Assembly: GCA_964487295.1 (NCBI GenBank)
Contig: CAZAQL010000022.1
Span: 1-27,948, forward strand
Direction: 5' to 3'
Source: JAPEKQ01 sp964487295
Lineage (GTDB): Bacteria; Joyebacterota; Joyebacteria; Joyebacterales; Joyebacteraceae
DNA: 27,948 bases
Of this stretch, positions 17,803-25,087 are shown one piece after another (the first letter of the stretch is position 1; each line of letters starts with the position of its first letter). A program made the translations under genes and the position numbers. The notes under the pieces are model-generated. The model saw only the letters and a list, made by a program, of their open reading frames with translations, was not told the DNA's origin and did no database searches.

Positions 17803-18072
17803 TTGCCGGGTAGTGCACTCGGAATGGTCGAGACCCGAGGCGTGATCGGGCTCATCGAGGCCGCGGACGCGATGGTCAAGACCGCGAACGTGACCCTGAC
17901 CCGCTACGAGCGGACCGGCGGCGGTTACGTCGCCATCCTCGTGCGCGGGGATGTCGGCGCTGTCAAAGCCGCGGTCGCGGCCGGTGTGGCGGCGGCCAGC
18001 AAGGTGGGCGAGATGGTGTCGCATCACATCATCCCGGCCCCGCACGAATCGCTTGAGGACATACTGCTCTGA
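17803..18072 (+). CDS. BMC-H hexameric shell protein 1
   Basis: An 89-residue single BMC domain, PduA/EutM type: LGMVETRGVIGLIEAADAMVK, then VRGDVGAVKAAVAAG and HHIIPAPHESLEDILL. Such proteins form hexagonal tiles of the shell facets with a central pore. The pore loop here reads RTGGGY where PduA has KIGSG, so the side chain at the Ser40 position is absent. The start is TTG at 17803 behind a purine-rich GAGGGGGTGG; no ATG precedes the conserved start of the domain in a suitable place. The 105 bases between it and pduL contain no recognisable element. Confidence 0.93.
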   Translation: MPGSALGMVETRGVIGLIEAADAMVKTANVTLTRYERTGGGYVAILVRGDVGAVKAAVAAGVAAASKVGEMVSHHIIPAPHESLEDILL

Positions 18073-18160
18073 TGTGTCGGCCCGGCGAGGCGGGGCACGC
18101 CCGAGGACCAGCGAGGCCGGGCGGCTCCGAAGGCGCGGGCACCACGCGGGAGGACAAGGT

Positions 18161-18451
18161 ATGGGCGAGGCCCTCGGAATGATCGAGACCAGAGGCTTTG
18201 TCGGGATGGTCGAGGCATCCGATGCCATGGTCAAGGCTGCGAAGGTCACCCTGGTGGGATACGAGAAGGTCGGCGGAGGATACGTCACGGCCGTGGTTCG
18301 CGGTGACGTCGCAGCGGTGCGCGCGGCGGTCGACGCCGGCACGGCGGCCGCCAGCAAGGTCGGCGAGCTCATCTCGACACACGTCATCCCCAGACCGCAC
18401 CTGAGCCTTGAGGAGGTCCTGCCGATCGGCAAGACCGGCAAGACGAAGTAG
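18161..18451 (+). CDS. BMC-H hexameric shell protein 2 (EutM-like)
   Basis: A 96-residue BMC domain protein closely resembling EutM along its whole length: EALGMIETRGFVGMVEASDA, then VGYEKVGGGYVTAVVRGDVA and HVIPRPHLSLEEVLPIG. The pore loop KVGGG matches the EutM GGG type. It has a short basic C-terminal tail (KTGKTK). It differs from BMC-H 1 at many positions, so the two may tile in mixed facets with different pore selectivity. The ATG has GGGAGGA six bases upstream. It is the likely major shell protein, judging only by this strong ribosome-binding site. Confidence 0.94.
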   Translation: MGEALGMIETRGFVGMVEASDAMVKAAKVTLVGYEKVGGGYVTAVVRGDVAAVRAAVDAGTAAASKVGELISTHVIPRPHLSLEEVLPIGKTGKTK

Positions 18452-18486
18452 CTCGCGGGCCGGCGGCCGGACCGGGCTGCGCGAGC
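18451..18486 (+). other. Hairpin between BMC-H 2 and BMC-P 1
   Basis: GCTCGCG (18451-18457) pairs perfectly with CGCGAGC (18480-18486); the interior is GC-rich and can pair further. There is no T-tract. Placed just after an abundant-shell gene and before a minor vertex gene, it could adjust relative expression through RNA processing or partial termination; that role is inference. Confidence 0.35.
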
Positions 18487-18525
18487 CGCTCTCCGGCCGG
18501 GCGCCCGCTTGCCTATGGGGGACCT

Positions 18526-18816
18526 ATGAACATCGGTCGCGTCGTCGGGACGGTGGTCTCGACCCAGAAGGACCAGAAGCTGGTCGGCACGAAGCTGCAG
18601 ATCGTCAAGCAACTCGGGCTCGACTGCCGGGAAACGGGCTCGTTCGTCGTCGCGGTCGACGCCGTCGGCGCCGGACAGGGCGAGGTGGTGCTCTACGCCA
18701 GCGGGAGCTCCGCGCGGCAGACCCCCATCACGAAGGACCGTCCCGCCGACGCCGTTATCATGGCCATCATCGATTCGATCGAGGTCGACGGCGAACTGAC
18801 CTACGAGAAGACCTAG
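18526..18816 (+). CDS. BMC-P pentameric vertex protein 1 (EutN/CcmL family)
   Basis: A 96-residue EutN/CcmL protein: GRVVGTVVSTQKDQKLVGTK, then VAVDAVGAGQGEVVLYASGSSAR and the C-terminal ADAVIMAIIDSIEV. Family members form pentamers that cap the vertices of the icosahedral shell. The GAGxGExVL signature is intact. GGGGGA precedes the ATG. It is one of three divergent vertex proteins in this operon; three BMC-P paralogs also occur in the Planctomycetes/Verrucomicrobia (PVM) fucose-rhamnose compartments. Confidence 0.93.
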   Translation: MNIGRVVGTVVSTQKDQKLVGTKLQIVKQLGLDCRETGSFVVAVDAVGAGQGEVVLYASGSSARQTPITKDRPADAVIMAIIDSIEVDGELTYEKT

Positions 18817-18860
18817 CGCCGCCCGTCGCCCGGTGACGGCGCGGTCTGGAGCGACAAGCG

Positions 18861-20282
18861 ATGCCGATGGACAGGACCGGGATCGAGGCGATCGTCGAGC
18901 GCGTGATCGGCGAGGTCCGGGACGAGCGGTCCCGCGTCGAGCCGCAGACGTTCGACGGGCGCGGGATCCTGCCGGACATCGCCTCCTGCGTGGCTGCGGC
19001 GTCGAGCGCCTTCGTGGAGCTCACGTCCACGTCCCTCGAGGAGCGACGCGATCTCATCGCCGCGATGCGGGCGACGGCCCTCGAGCTGGCCGAGGAGATC
19101 TCGACGCTGGCCGTCGAGGAGACCGGTCTCGGTCGGGCGGACGACAAGGTTCGCAAGAACCGGCTCGCCGCGAGGGCATCGCCCGGGGTCGAGGATCTCG
19201 CGCCACGGGCCTTCTCGGGAGACCACGGTCTCACCATCGTCGAGTGTGCGCCGTACGGCGTCATCGGGTCCATCACACCCTCGACGAACCCATCCGAGAC
19301 CATCATCAGCAACGCGATCGGCATGGTGGCCGCCGGCAACACGGTCGTGTTCAATCCCCATCCGGGAGCACGCATCGTCTCGCTGACCGTTATCGACCGG
19401 CTGAACCGCGCGATCGCGCAAGCAGGCGGTCCGAGGGCGCTGCTCTTCGCGCCCGCGGACCCGACCGTCGCGACCGCACAGGAACTCATGCGCCACGACG
19501 GCGTGCGTCTGCTCGTCGTGACGGGAGGTCCCGGCGTCGTGCGCGCCGCCATGCAGTCGGGGAAGCGTGTCGTCGCGGCGGGTCCGGGAAACCCGCCCGT
19601 CGTGGTCGACTCGACCGCAGACGTCGAGAAGGCGGGCCGCGACATCGTCGCCGGAGCCACGCTCGACAACAACATAGTCTGCATCGCGGAGAAGGAGATC
19701 ATCGTCGAGCGCGATGTGGCCGGGCTGCTCAAGCAGGCGCTCACGGCGGCCGGCGCCGTTGAGGTGCGCGGCCAATCGCTTACTCGCCTCATGGACGCGG
19801 TCATCGTCGAGGATCGCGGGCCCCGGCAGCAGGCCGTGATGAACCGCGAACTCATCGGGAAGAACGTGGAGGTCATCCTGGACGCTGCCGGGCTCTCGTG
19901 CCCCAGCGGCGCGCGAATGGCCTTCTTCGAGGCCGACGAGACGCATCCGCTCGTCTGGACGGAGCAGATGATGCCCGTGCTTCCGCTTGTCACGGCGCCC
20001 GGTCCGGGAGAGGCGATCGAGATGGCGCGGCGGTTCGAACGCGACTGCCGCCACACGGCCGTCATGCACTCCCGCAACGTCGAGCACATGTCGCGCATGG
20101 CGCGCGTGATGGACTGCTCGATCTTCGTGAAGAACGGGCCTTCGTATGCCGGGCTCGGCTTCGGGGGCGAGGGATTCACGACGTTCACCATCGCCAGCCC
20201 GACCGGCGAGGGGCTGACCTCCGCCCGAACCTTCACGCGCGAGCGGAGATGCACGCTCGTGGACTACTTCAGGATCGTCTAG
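18861..20282 (+). CDS. pduP: CoA-acylating aldehyde dehydrogenase (PduP/EutE type)
   Basis: A 473-residue enzyme that oxidises an aldehyde with NAD+ and CoA to acyl-CoA, the core reaction of catabolic microcompartments. Residues 6-20 (TGIEAIVERVIGEVR) form an amphipathic N-terminal encapsulation helix joined by a flexible linker to the catalytic domain from about 40. The cofactor region shows TPSTNPSETIISNAIG (139-154) and AGPGNPPVVVD (240-250). The catalytic cysteine is Cys274 in LDNNIVCIAEKE. The length is close to PduP/EutE. The ATG at 18861 has only a weak ribosome-binding site; ATG 18867 is an equal alternative. With the aldolase at 22919 the likely substrate is lactaldehyde or another short aldehyde. 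Confidence 0.93.
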   Translation: MPMDRTGIEAIVERVIGEVRDERSRVEPQTFDGRGILPDIASCVAAASSAFVELTSTSLEERRDLIAAMRATALELAEEISTLAVEETGLGRADDKVRKNRLAARASPGVEDLAPRAFSGDHGLTIVECAPYGVIGSITPSTNPSETIISNAIGMVAAGNTVVFNPHPGARIVSLTVIDRLNRAIAQAGGPRALLFAPADPTVATAQELMRHDGVRLLVVTGGPGVVRAAMQSGKRVVAAGPGNPPVVVDSTADVEKAGRDIVAGATLDNNIVCIAEKEIIVERDVAGLLKQALTAAGAVEVRGQSLTRLMDAVIVEDRGPRQQAVMNRELIGKNVEVILDAAGLSCPSGARMAFFEADETHPLVWTEQMMPVLPLVTAPGPGEAIEMARRFERDCRHTAVMHSRNVEHMSRMARVMDCSIFVKNGPSYAGLGFGGEGFTTFTIASPTGEGLTSARTFTRERRCTLVDYFRIV

Positions 20283-20300
20283 GAGCGCGAGGGGGCTTTC

Positions 20301-21653
20301 GTGCCGACGGAGCTTTGCGACGCAATACGCGCGGCAGGCGTGGTCGGGGCCGGGGGGGGAGGCTTCCCCACGCACGTGAAGGCCGCGACCGAGGCCGACA
20401 CGCTCCTCGCCAACGGCGCCGAGTGCGAGCCGCTCCTGCGCTCCGACAGCGCGGTGATGCGCGCCGCCCCGGAGCGTGTGCTCGCCGGTATCTCGCTGAT
20501 GCGCGAGGCGATCGGCGCCGACCGCGCCGTTCTCGCCGTCAAGCGGAAGAACCTCGCTGACATCGAGGAGCTCATCGCGGGCGTCGAGGCCTCTTCTGAC
20601 ATTGAGCTCAACGTTCTGGACAACGTGTATCCGTCGGGGGACGAGTATCTGCTGGTCCACGAGGCGACCGGTCGGGTCGTGCCGGAGGGCGGTATCCCCC
20701 CGGACGTGAGTGTCGTCGTGAGCAACGTGACGACCCTTGCGCAGGTAGCCGAAGCGCGCGAGGGAAGGCCGGTGACCCGGCGCTTCGTGACGGTCCACGG
20801 CGCGGTGGCGAGACCGGGAACGGTCGTGGCGCGCGTCGGGACCCGCCTGGCCGACCTCGTGGAGGCCGCCGGGGGGGCGACCTGCGAGCCGTCCGCGATC
20901 ATCGCCGGGGGTCCGATGATGGGACGACTGGCGGACCTGAACGAGCCGACCGTGAAGACGACGGCCGGCATCATCGTCCTCCCGGAGTCGCACCTTCTCG
21001 TCACGTCGCGGCGCGAGACGGTATCGCACGCGCTCCGGATCGCGCGGGCGGCGTGCTGCCAGTGCATGGCCTGCACGGAACTGTGTCCGCGCGCACTGCT
21101 GGGGCACGACCTTGCGCCGCACCGCACGATCAGGGCGATCCAGTACGGCCTGGAATCGACCGAGCATCCGCACGTGACATCGGCGTACCTGTGCTGCGAG
21201 TGCGGCATGTGCGAGCTGTTCGCGTGTCCGCTCGAGATCAGACCCCGACGCATCCTTGCGGAGCTCAAGGCGGAGCTTGCGCGACGCGGAGTCGAGAACC
21301 CGCACACGAAGAAGGAACTCGACCCGAGCTCCGTGCGCGCGTACAGGCAGATTCCCACGTCGCGTCTCGTGCAGCGACTGGGGCTCGCTCGTTACGACGC
21401 GCCGGCGCCGCCGGAACCGGAGCCCCTCGCGGTCGACCGGGTCCGACTGAGGCTCTCGCAGCATGTCGGCGCGGCGGCCGAACCGGTCGTCCGGGAGGGG
21501 GACGCGGTTCTCGAGGGCGACGTCGTCGGCGAGATCCCGCCGGGCGCGCTCGGCGCAAGAGTGCATGCGAGCATCTCCGGCACGGTCACCGGCGTCACGA
21601 GCGATTCGATCATCATCGAACACCGCCCTGAGCAGCGCTCCGCGTCACGCTAG
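20301..21653 (+). CDS. pduS: PduS/RnfC-like flavin and Fe-S electron-transfer protein
   Basis: A 450-residue homologue of PduS, related to RnfC and the complex I 51-kDa subunit. It has GAGGGGFPTHVK (16-27) and NGAECEPLL (38-46) for FMN/NADH binding, an SLBB-like region (161-205), then two ferredoxin clusters: Cys252/255/258/262 (CxxCxxCxxxCP) and Cys298/301/304/309 (CxxCxxCxxxxCP). A C-terminal barrel-sandwich-like segment (425-444) resembles the RnfC N-terminal domain. In PDU compartments PduS reduces cobalamin and binds the BMC-T protein PduT. No cobalamin enzyme is visible here, so NADH oxidation with electron transfer to the next gene's shell protein is more likely (inference). GTG start with GAGGGGG upstream. 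Confidence 0.9.
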   Translation: MPTELCDAIRAAGVVGAGGGGFPTHVKAATEADTLLANGAECEPLLRSDSAVMRAAPERVLAGISLMREAIGADRAVLAVKRKNLADIEELIAGVEASSDIELNVLDNVYPSGDEYLLVHEATGRVVPEGGIPPDVSVVVSNVTTLAQVAEAREGRPVTRRFVTVHGAVARPGTVVARVGTRLADLVEAAGGATCEPSAIIAGGPMMGRLADLNEPTVKTTAGIIVLPESHLLVTSRRETVSHALRIARAACCQCMACTELCPRALLGHDLAPHRTIRAIQYGLESTEHPHVTSAYLCCECGMCELFACPLEIRPRRILAELKAELARRGVENPHTKKELDPSSVRAYRQIPTSRLVQRLGLARYDAPAPPEPEPLAVDRVRLRLSQHVGAAAEPVVREGDAVLEGDVVGEIPPGALGARVHASISGTVTGVTSDSIIIEHRPEQRSASR

Positions 21654-21706
21654 GAAGAGCAGGACGGCGCAGCCGGGACGATATGCAGCAGGAAGAGCGG
21701 AGGACC

Positions 21707-22303
21707 ATGCCCAGACAGAAGAAACGTGAAGCAGCTCCGGCGCAAGGGCCGGGCGGCCTCGAGGCGATTGCCATCATCGAGACGATCAGCATCGCCATCG
21801 GTATCGAGATCACAGACGCGATGGCCAAGATGGCCAGCGTGGACGTCCTCGAGTCGACGCCTATCTGTCCCGGCAAGTACATGGTGCTCGTCGCGGGCGG
21901 TGTCTCCGAGGTGGAGGCGTCACTGAAACGAGGCGTCGAGATCGGCGGCGACGTCGTCGCGGACACGCTTTTCATCCCGCACGTGCACTCCTCCGTATTC
22001 CCGGCAATCCTGGGCGCGGTGGAAGCGGAGCCCCTCGAGGCGCTCGGAGTCGTCGAGACTTTCACCATCGCCTCGTCGATCCTGGCGGCCGACGCAGCCG
22101 CCAAGGCGGCCCGCGTCCGGATCCTCGAGATCCGCGTGGCGAAGGGGCTGGGCGGGAAGGGCTTCTTCACGATGACGGGCGAGGTTCACGAGGTCGAGGC
22201 CGCCATGGACGCGGCGCTCGCGGTCGCCCGCTCATCCGGAACGCTCGTGCGAAGCACCGTCATCCCGCGACCGCATCCGGGACTCGGCGACATCGTGCTC
22301 TGA
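21707..22303 (+). CDS. pduT: BMC-T trimeric (tandem-domain) shell protein, PduT-like
   Basis: A 198-residue tandem BMC-domain protein (domains about 18-105 and 110-198). Domain 1 carries TPICPGKYM; the cysteine (Cys54 from this start) aligns with PduT Cys38, which binds a [4Fe-4S] cluster at the trimer pore. Domain 2 has ALGVVETFTIASSILAADAA and ends VIPRPHPGLGDIVL, as in PduT. Forming pseudohexameric tiles, it could pass electrons through the shell to or from the neighbouring PduS-like protein. ATG 21707 is preceded by GGAGG only three bases away; ATG 21683, in frame, is the alternative and would add eight residues (the cysteine then being residue 62). Confidence 0.92.
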   Translation: MPRQKKREAAPAQGPGGLEAIAIIETISIAIGIEITDAMAKMASVDVLESTPICPGKYMVLVAGGVSEVEASLKRGVEIGGDVVADTLFIPHVHSSVFPAILGAVEAEPLEALGVVETFTIASSILAADAAAKAARVRILEIRVAKGLGGKGFFTMTGEVHEVEAAMDAALAVARSSGTLVRSTVIPRPHPGLGDIVL

Positions 22304-22319
22304 GAAGAGGGGAGAACTC

Positions 22320-22640
22320 GTGCACTTCGGCAGGATCATCGGCTCGGTCTGGGCCACCCAGAAGGTCCCGACGCTCGAGGGGTCACGTCTCTTGATCGTC
22401 CAGCCGCTGACGCATCGTCTCGAGGTGAAGGGTCGCCCCGTGGTCGCCGTCGACACCGTCGAGGCATCGCCGGGCCAGCTCGTCTACTTCGTGCGCTCCC
22501 GCGAGGCCGCCAAGGCTCTCGACGAGCAGTTCAACCCGGTCGATGCGGCGATCGTGGGCATCGTCGACGAGATCTCGCTTGCGGATGCGAAGCGCGATCT
22601 CGGGACCGGCACTGCCGCCGACAGCGAAGGAGGCGACTGA
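22320..22640 (+). CDS. BMC-P pentameric vertex protein 2
   Basis: A 106-residue EutN/CcmL protein: FGRIIGSVWATQKVPTLEGS, then LLIVQPL, VAVDTVEASPGQLVYFV and DAAIVGIVDEISL. It has a hydrophilic C-terminal tail of about 18 residues (AKRDLGTGTAADSEGGD) absent from the other two vertex proteins. The usual GAG.GE turn is altered to EASPGQ. Start GTG at 22320 with GGGGAGAA just upstream, 16 bases after the BMC-T gene; the next vertex gene starts one base after its stop. Confidence 0.92.
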   Translation: MHFGRIIGSVWATQKVPTLEGSRLLIVQPLTHRLEVKGRPVVAVDTVEASPGQLVYFVRSREAAKALDEQFNPVDAAIVGIVDEISLADAKRDLGTGTAADSEGGD

Positions 22641-22641
22641 C

Positions 22642-22914
22642 GTGTTCCTCGCGCGGGTCATCGGGGAGGTCGTCTCGACCATCCAGCATTCGTCGCTCGA
22701 CTCCCGGACGCTTCTCGTCATCGATCGCCTCGATCTCGATGACGCGACGACCGGCGACACGCAGATAGCGGTCGACTCGGTCGGCGCGGGAGTCGGCGAG
22801 ACCGTGCTGGTCGTCGACGAGGGCGGCTCCGCCGCCCTCGTTACGGGTCTGGCGAATCCGCCCATCAGGACGGTGATCGTCGGTATCGTCGATCATTTCG
22901 ACGTGGAGGTATGA
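22642..22914 (+). CDS. BMC-P pentameric vertex protein 3
   Basis: A 90-residue EutN/CcmL protein: LARVIGEVVSTIQHSSLDSR, then LLVIDRL, IAVDSVGAGVGETVLVV and RTVIVGIVDHFDVEV. The GAGxGExVLV signature is intact. The G-K segment usually written TxKHpxLxGxKLL is here TIQHSSLDSRTLL, so the lysine is lost. GTG at 22642 is chosen because AAGGAGG at 22627-22633 lies eight bases upstream; the open frame further upstream is a shadow of the previous gene. The aldolase ribosome-binding site is inside its last codons. Confidence 0.92.
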   Translation: MFLARVIGEVVSTIQHSSLDSRTLLVIDRLDLDDATTGDTQIAVDSVGAGVGETVLVVDEGGSAALVTGLANPPIRTVIVGIVDHFDVEV

Positions 22915-22918
22915 TCGG

Positions 22919-23764
22919 GTGCTGAGCGAGTTCGAGGCTCGACGCGAGATCGTGGAGATCGGCCGCAGGCTGTGGCAGAGGGGATACGTCGCCTCGAACG
23001 ATGGCAACATCAGCGCCCGGCTCGACGGCGAGCGCATTCTGGTGACGCCCTCGGGGGTATCGAAGGGCTTCCTCGCTCCGAACGACCTCGTGGTCGTCGA
23101 CGCCGACGGAAGGCGCCTGACCGGCGAGCGTGAGCCGACCTCGGAGCTTCCTCTGCATCTGGCCGTCTACGCGCGTCGCCGCGAGGTCCGCGGGATCGTG
23201 CACGCGCACCCTCCGACTGCGACGGGCTACGCGGTGGCACGCGTTCCGCTCGGCCAGTGCATCCTGCCCGAGGTCGTCCTGACGCTGGGCTCGGTTCCGA
23301 CGGCCGAGTATGCGACCCCCTCGACGCAGGCGGTCGTCGAGAGCATCGCTCGTTATATCGACGAATACAGCGCCATGCTGCTCGCCAACCACGGCGCGCT
23401 GGCACTCGGCCGCACGCTCGAAGAGGCGTACTTTCGAATGGAAACCATCGAACACTTCGCTCGCATCGCGCTCGCCGCAAGGCAGCTCGGCGGAGCCTCG
23501 CCGCTCACGCCGGGGCAGGTCGAGGATCTCGCCGCCATCCGGGAGAAACTCGGCGTCCGCGTGCCCTCCGACAGCTGCGTCAGCTGTGGAGCCTGCGCGC
23601 CACCGGCCGCGGGGTCCCCGGTCACGGGGGGCGACGACACGCGACGCTCTGCAGGAACGCCTGAGGAGACCGACCGCGGCAACGCATCCCCGCCGGAGGG
23701 CGGAGCGGACGAGTCAATCATCCAGGCGGTTCTCGCGGAGATAGCGAAGCGCCGCGCCGGCTAG
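22919..23764 (+). CDS. Class II (FucA-type) aldolase with C-terminal encapsulation helix
   Basis: A 281-residue protein. Residues 1-215 are a class II aldolase/adducin domain like L-fuculose-1-phosphate aldolase: SNDGNISAR (26-34), the catalytic Glu76 in TSELPLH, zinc ligands His95 and His97 (HAHPP) and His158 (ANHGAL). Characterised relatives split fuculose-1-P or rhamnulose-1-P into lactaldehyde and DHAP. After it come CVSCGAC (Cys220, 223, 226), a Pro/Gly/charged linker (228-263) and ESIIQAVLAEIAKRR (265-279), an amphipathic helix like an encapsulation peptide. GTG start with GGAGGT eight bases upstream. A 7-bp hairpin (23755-23778) overlaps the stop codon and may end the operon. Neither the sugar-phosphate kinase nor an isomerase is in the window. 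Confidence 0.92.
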   Translation: MLSEFEARREIVEIGRRLWQRGYVASNDGNISARLDGERILVTPSGVSKGFLAPNDLVVVDADGRRLTGEREPTSELPLHLAVYARRREVRGIVHAHPPTATGYAVARVPLGQCILPEVVLTLGSVPTAEYATPSTQAVVESIARYIDEYSAMLLANHGALALGRTLEEAYFRMETIEHFARIALAARQLGGASPLTPGQVEDLAAIREKLGVRVPSDSCVSCGACAPPAAGSPVTGGDDTRRSAGTPEETDRGNASPPEGGADESIIQAVLAEIAKRRAG

Positions 23765-23820
23765 CATGACCGCCGGCGAAGCCGTCCGGTCGTGACCAGC
23801 CGGGCACGGAGGAGCCACCA

Positions 23821-24717
23821 ATGACCAGGCGTGGATGTCTCTGGGGATGGATCGCGGCCTCCGCGGTCATGCTCCTGCTCTTTCTCGTCACCCTCATGAT
23901 GATCCAGGTCGTTCTGGGCGACGCGCCCGCTCGCTTCCCGACCTACGGAGCCCACGTCGGCCTCGTGCGCGTCGAGGGGATCATCGCGGATTCCCGCGGG
24001 GTCATCGCCGACCTTCAGCACTTCGAGCGCCAGGGGAACACACGCGCGCTGGTTCTTCGCATCGACAGCCCCGGAGGGGGAGTGGCCGCCACCCAGGAGA
24101 TCACACGCGAGGTCCAGAGGATCCGCGAGGAGGGTATGCCCGTCGTCGTGTCGATGGGAGCCATAGCCGCATCCGGCGGCTACTATATCGCCTGCTCGGC
24201 CGACAGCATCTTCGCCAATCCCGGTACGCTGACCGGGAGCATCGGCGTGGTCATGAGTTTCGCGAACCTCTCCGAGCTCTTCGGGAAGCTCGGCATGTCG
24301 TATGACGTCGTCAAGAGCGGGGAGTACAAGGACATCGGTTCGTGGAGCCGCGAGATGACGCCGGAGGAGCGGGAGCTTCTTCAGGCGACCGTGGACGACA
24401 TCCACAGTCAGTTCGTGGAGGCCGTCGCGGCCGGACGAGGTCTCCCTGTCGAGGAGATCGCGAGGCTGGCTGATGGCAGGGTGTTCTCCGGGCGCCAGGC
24501 CCTCTCGAGCGGCCTGGTGGACAGTCTGGGGACGTTGAACGATGCGGTCATGGCCGCCGGGCGTATGGGCGGCATCGAGGGCGAGCCACGCCTCGCGGAG
24601 CGCGTCAAGCGTGAGCCGTTGACGCTCTTCGACCTGGTGACCGGCGGCCTCCGCGGGATCCTCCCGGACACGGGGATGACAGGTGGCGCGCTCTACCTCT
24701 ACAGACCGTCCAAGTGA
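23821..24717 (+). CDS. sppA: Signal peptide peptidase SppA, short form
   Basis: A 298-residue membrane-anchored S49 serine protease. Residues 11-32 are a TM anchor. The fold includes VRVEGII (49-55), LRIDSPGGGVAA (79-90), the nucleophile Ser118 in AIAASGGYY and the general base Lys170 in KSGEYKDIGS. This is the single-domain 36-kDa form, not the double-length E. coli form. It degrades leftover signal peptides in the membrane. GGAGGAG precedes the ATG. It follows the BMC operon by 56 bases, but its function is general housekeeping, so co-transcription may be incidental. Confidence 0.94.
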   Translation: MTRRGCLWGWIAASAVMLLLFLVTLMMIQVVLGDAPARFPTYGAHVGLVRVEGIIADSRGVIADLQHFERQGNTRALVLRIDSPGGGVAATQEITREVQRIREEGMPVVVSMGAIAASGGYYIACSADSIFANPGTLTGSIGVVMSFANLSELFGKLGMSYDVVKSGEYKDIGSWSREMTPEERELLQATVDDIHSQFVEAVAAGRGLPVEEIARLADGRVFSGRQALSSGLVDSLGTLNDAVMAAGRMGGIEGEPRLAERVKREPLTLFDLVTGGLRGILPDTGMTGGALYLYRPSK

Positions 24718-24732
24718 CCTTCAGAAAAGCAT

Positions 24733-24761
24733 TTGACAGCTTCGCACCCGCCTGCTACGAT
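24733..24761 (+). promoter_or_regulatory. Strong sigma70-like promoter for the HU gene
   Basis: Perfect TTGACA (24733-24738), a 17-base spacer and TACGAT (24756-24761), with TGC directly before the -10 box (extended -10). The start would be near 24768. It begins only 16 bases after the sppA stop codon. Confidence 0.8.
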
Positions 24762-24767
24762 GTGTCT

Positions 24768-25087
24768 TGAGGTTGTCGGCTTCAAGCTGGACAGGGGTTC
24801 TCGAGTGCGCTCGGAGCACAGTCGACACGTTGTGCGCGTGTGCCGTCTGAGTACCCTGTCGATTGCACGGGCCGGGCAGCGCTCCGATTGACGAGGCGAC
24901 ATTCTGCAATCCGACAGCTCTCCAGGGGTGGCGAACCGTCCGGAGATGCGACGGTCTCCTGCATGCAGGCAGCGAGGCCCCGTACGGAGAGCGACCGATG
25001 ACGCGAAGCACCGCAGCCGCCCGCCGTTGGCGTGAGGGGTCGCCCCGGCGTGCGAGCTGACGGGCTCCACGACGGAGGTTGTGGGCT
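24768..25087 (+). ncRNA. Long structured 5' leader (or separate small RNA) before the HU gene
   Basis: About 320 bases lie between the predicted transcription start and the HU start codon, without a convincing ORF. Local hairpins are visible: ACACG/CGTGT near 24825-24845, ACCGTC/GACGGT near 24935-24955 and the perfect palindrome CCTGCATGCAGG (24958-24969). No 6S, tmRNA, RNase P or SRP signature was recognised. It may be a regulatory leader of HU or an independent RNA; no terminator separates it from the gene. Confidence 0.4.

Noticed and set aside
18813..21623. A 936-codon open frame on the minus strand across the dehydrogenase and PduS genes
   Set aside because: It is antisense to two well-recognised genes; its Arg/Asp/His-rich translation has no domain pattern. 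Long antisense frames are common where third-position GC is very high.
20301..21653. Calling the PduS-like gene RnfC of an Rnf complex
   Set aside because: No other rnf subunits are nearby, and the order of domains, with the gene lying between PduP and a PduT-like shell gene, fits PduS better.
24863..25060. A 65-codon frame in the HU leader
   Set aside because: It has no ribosome-binding site, no recognisable domain and an atypical composition; hairpins explain the region better.
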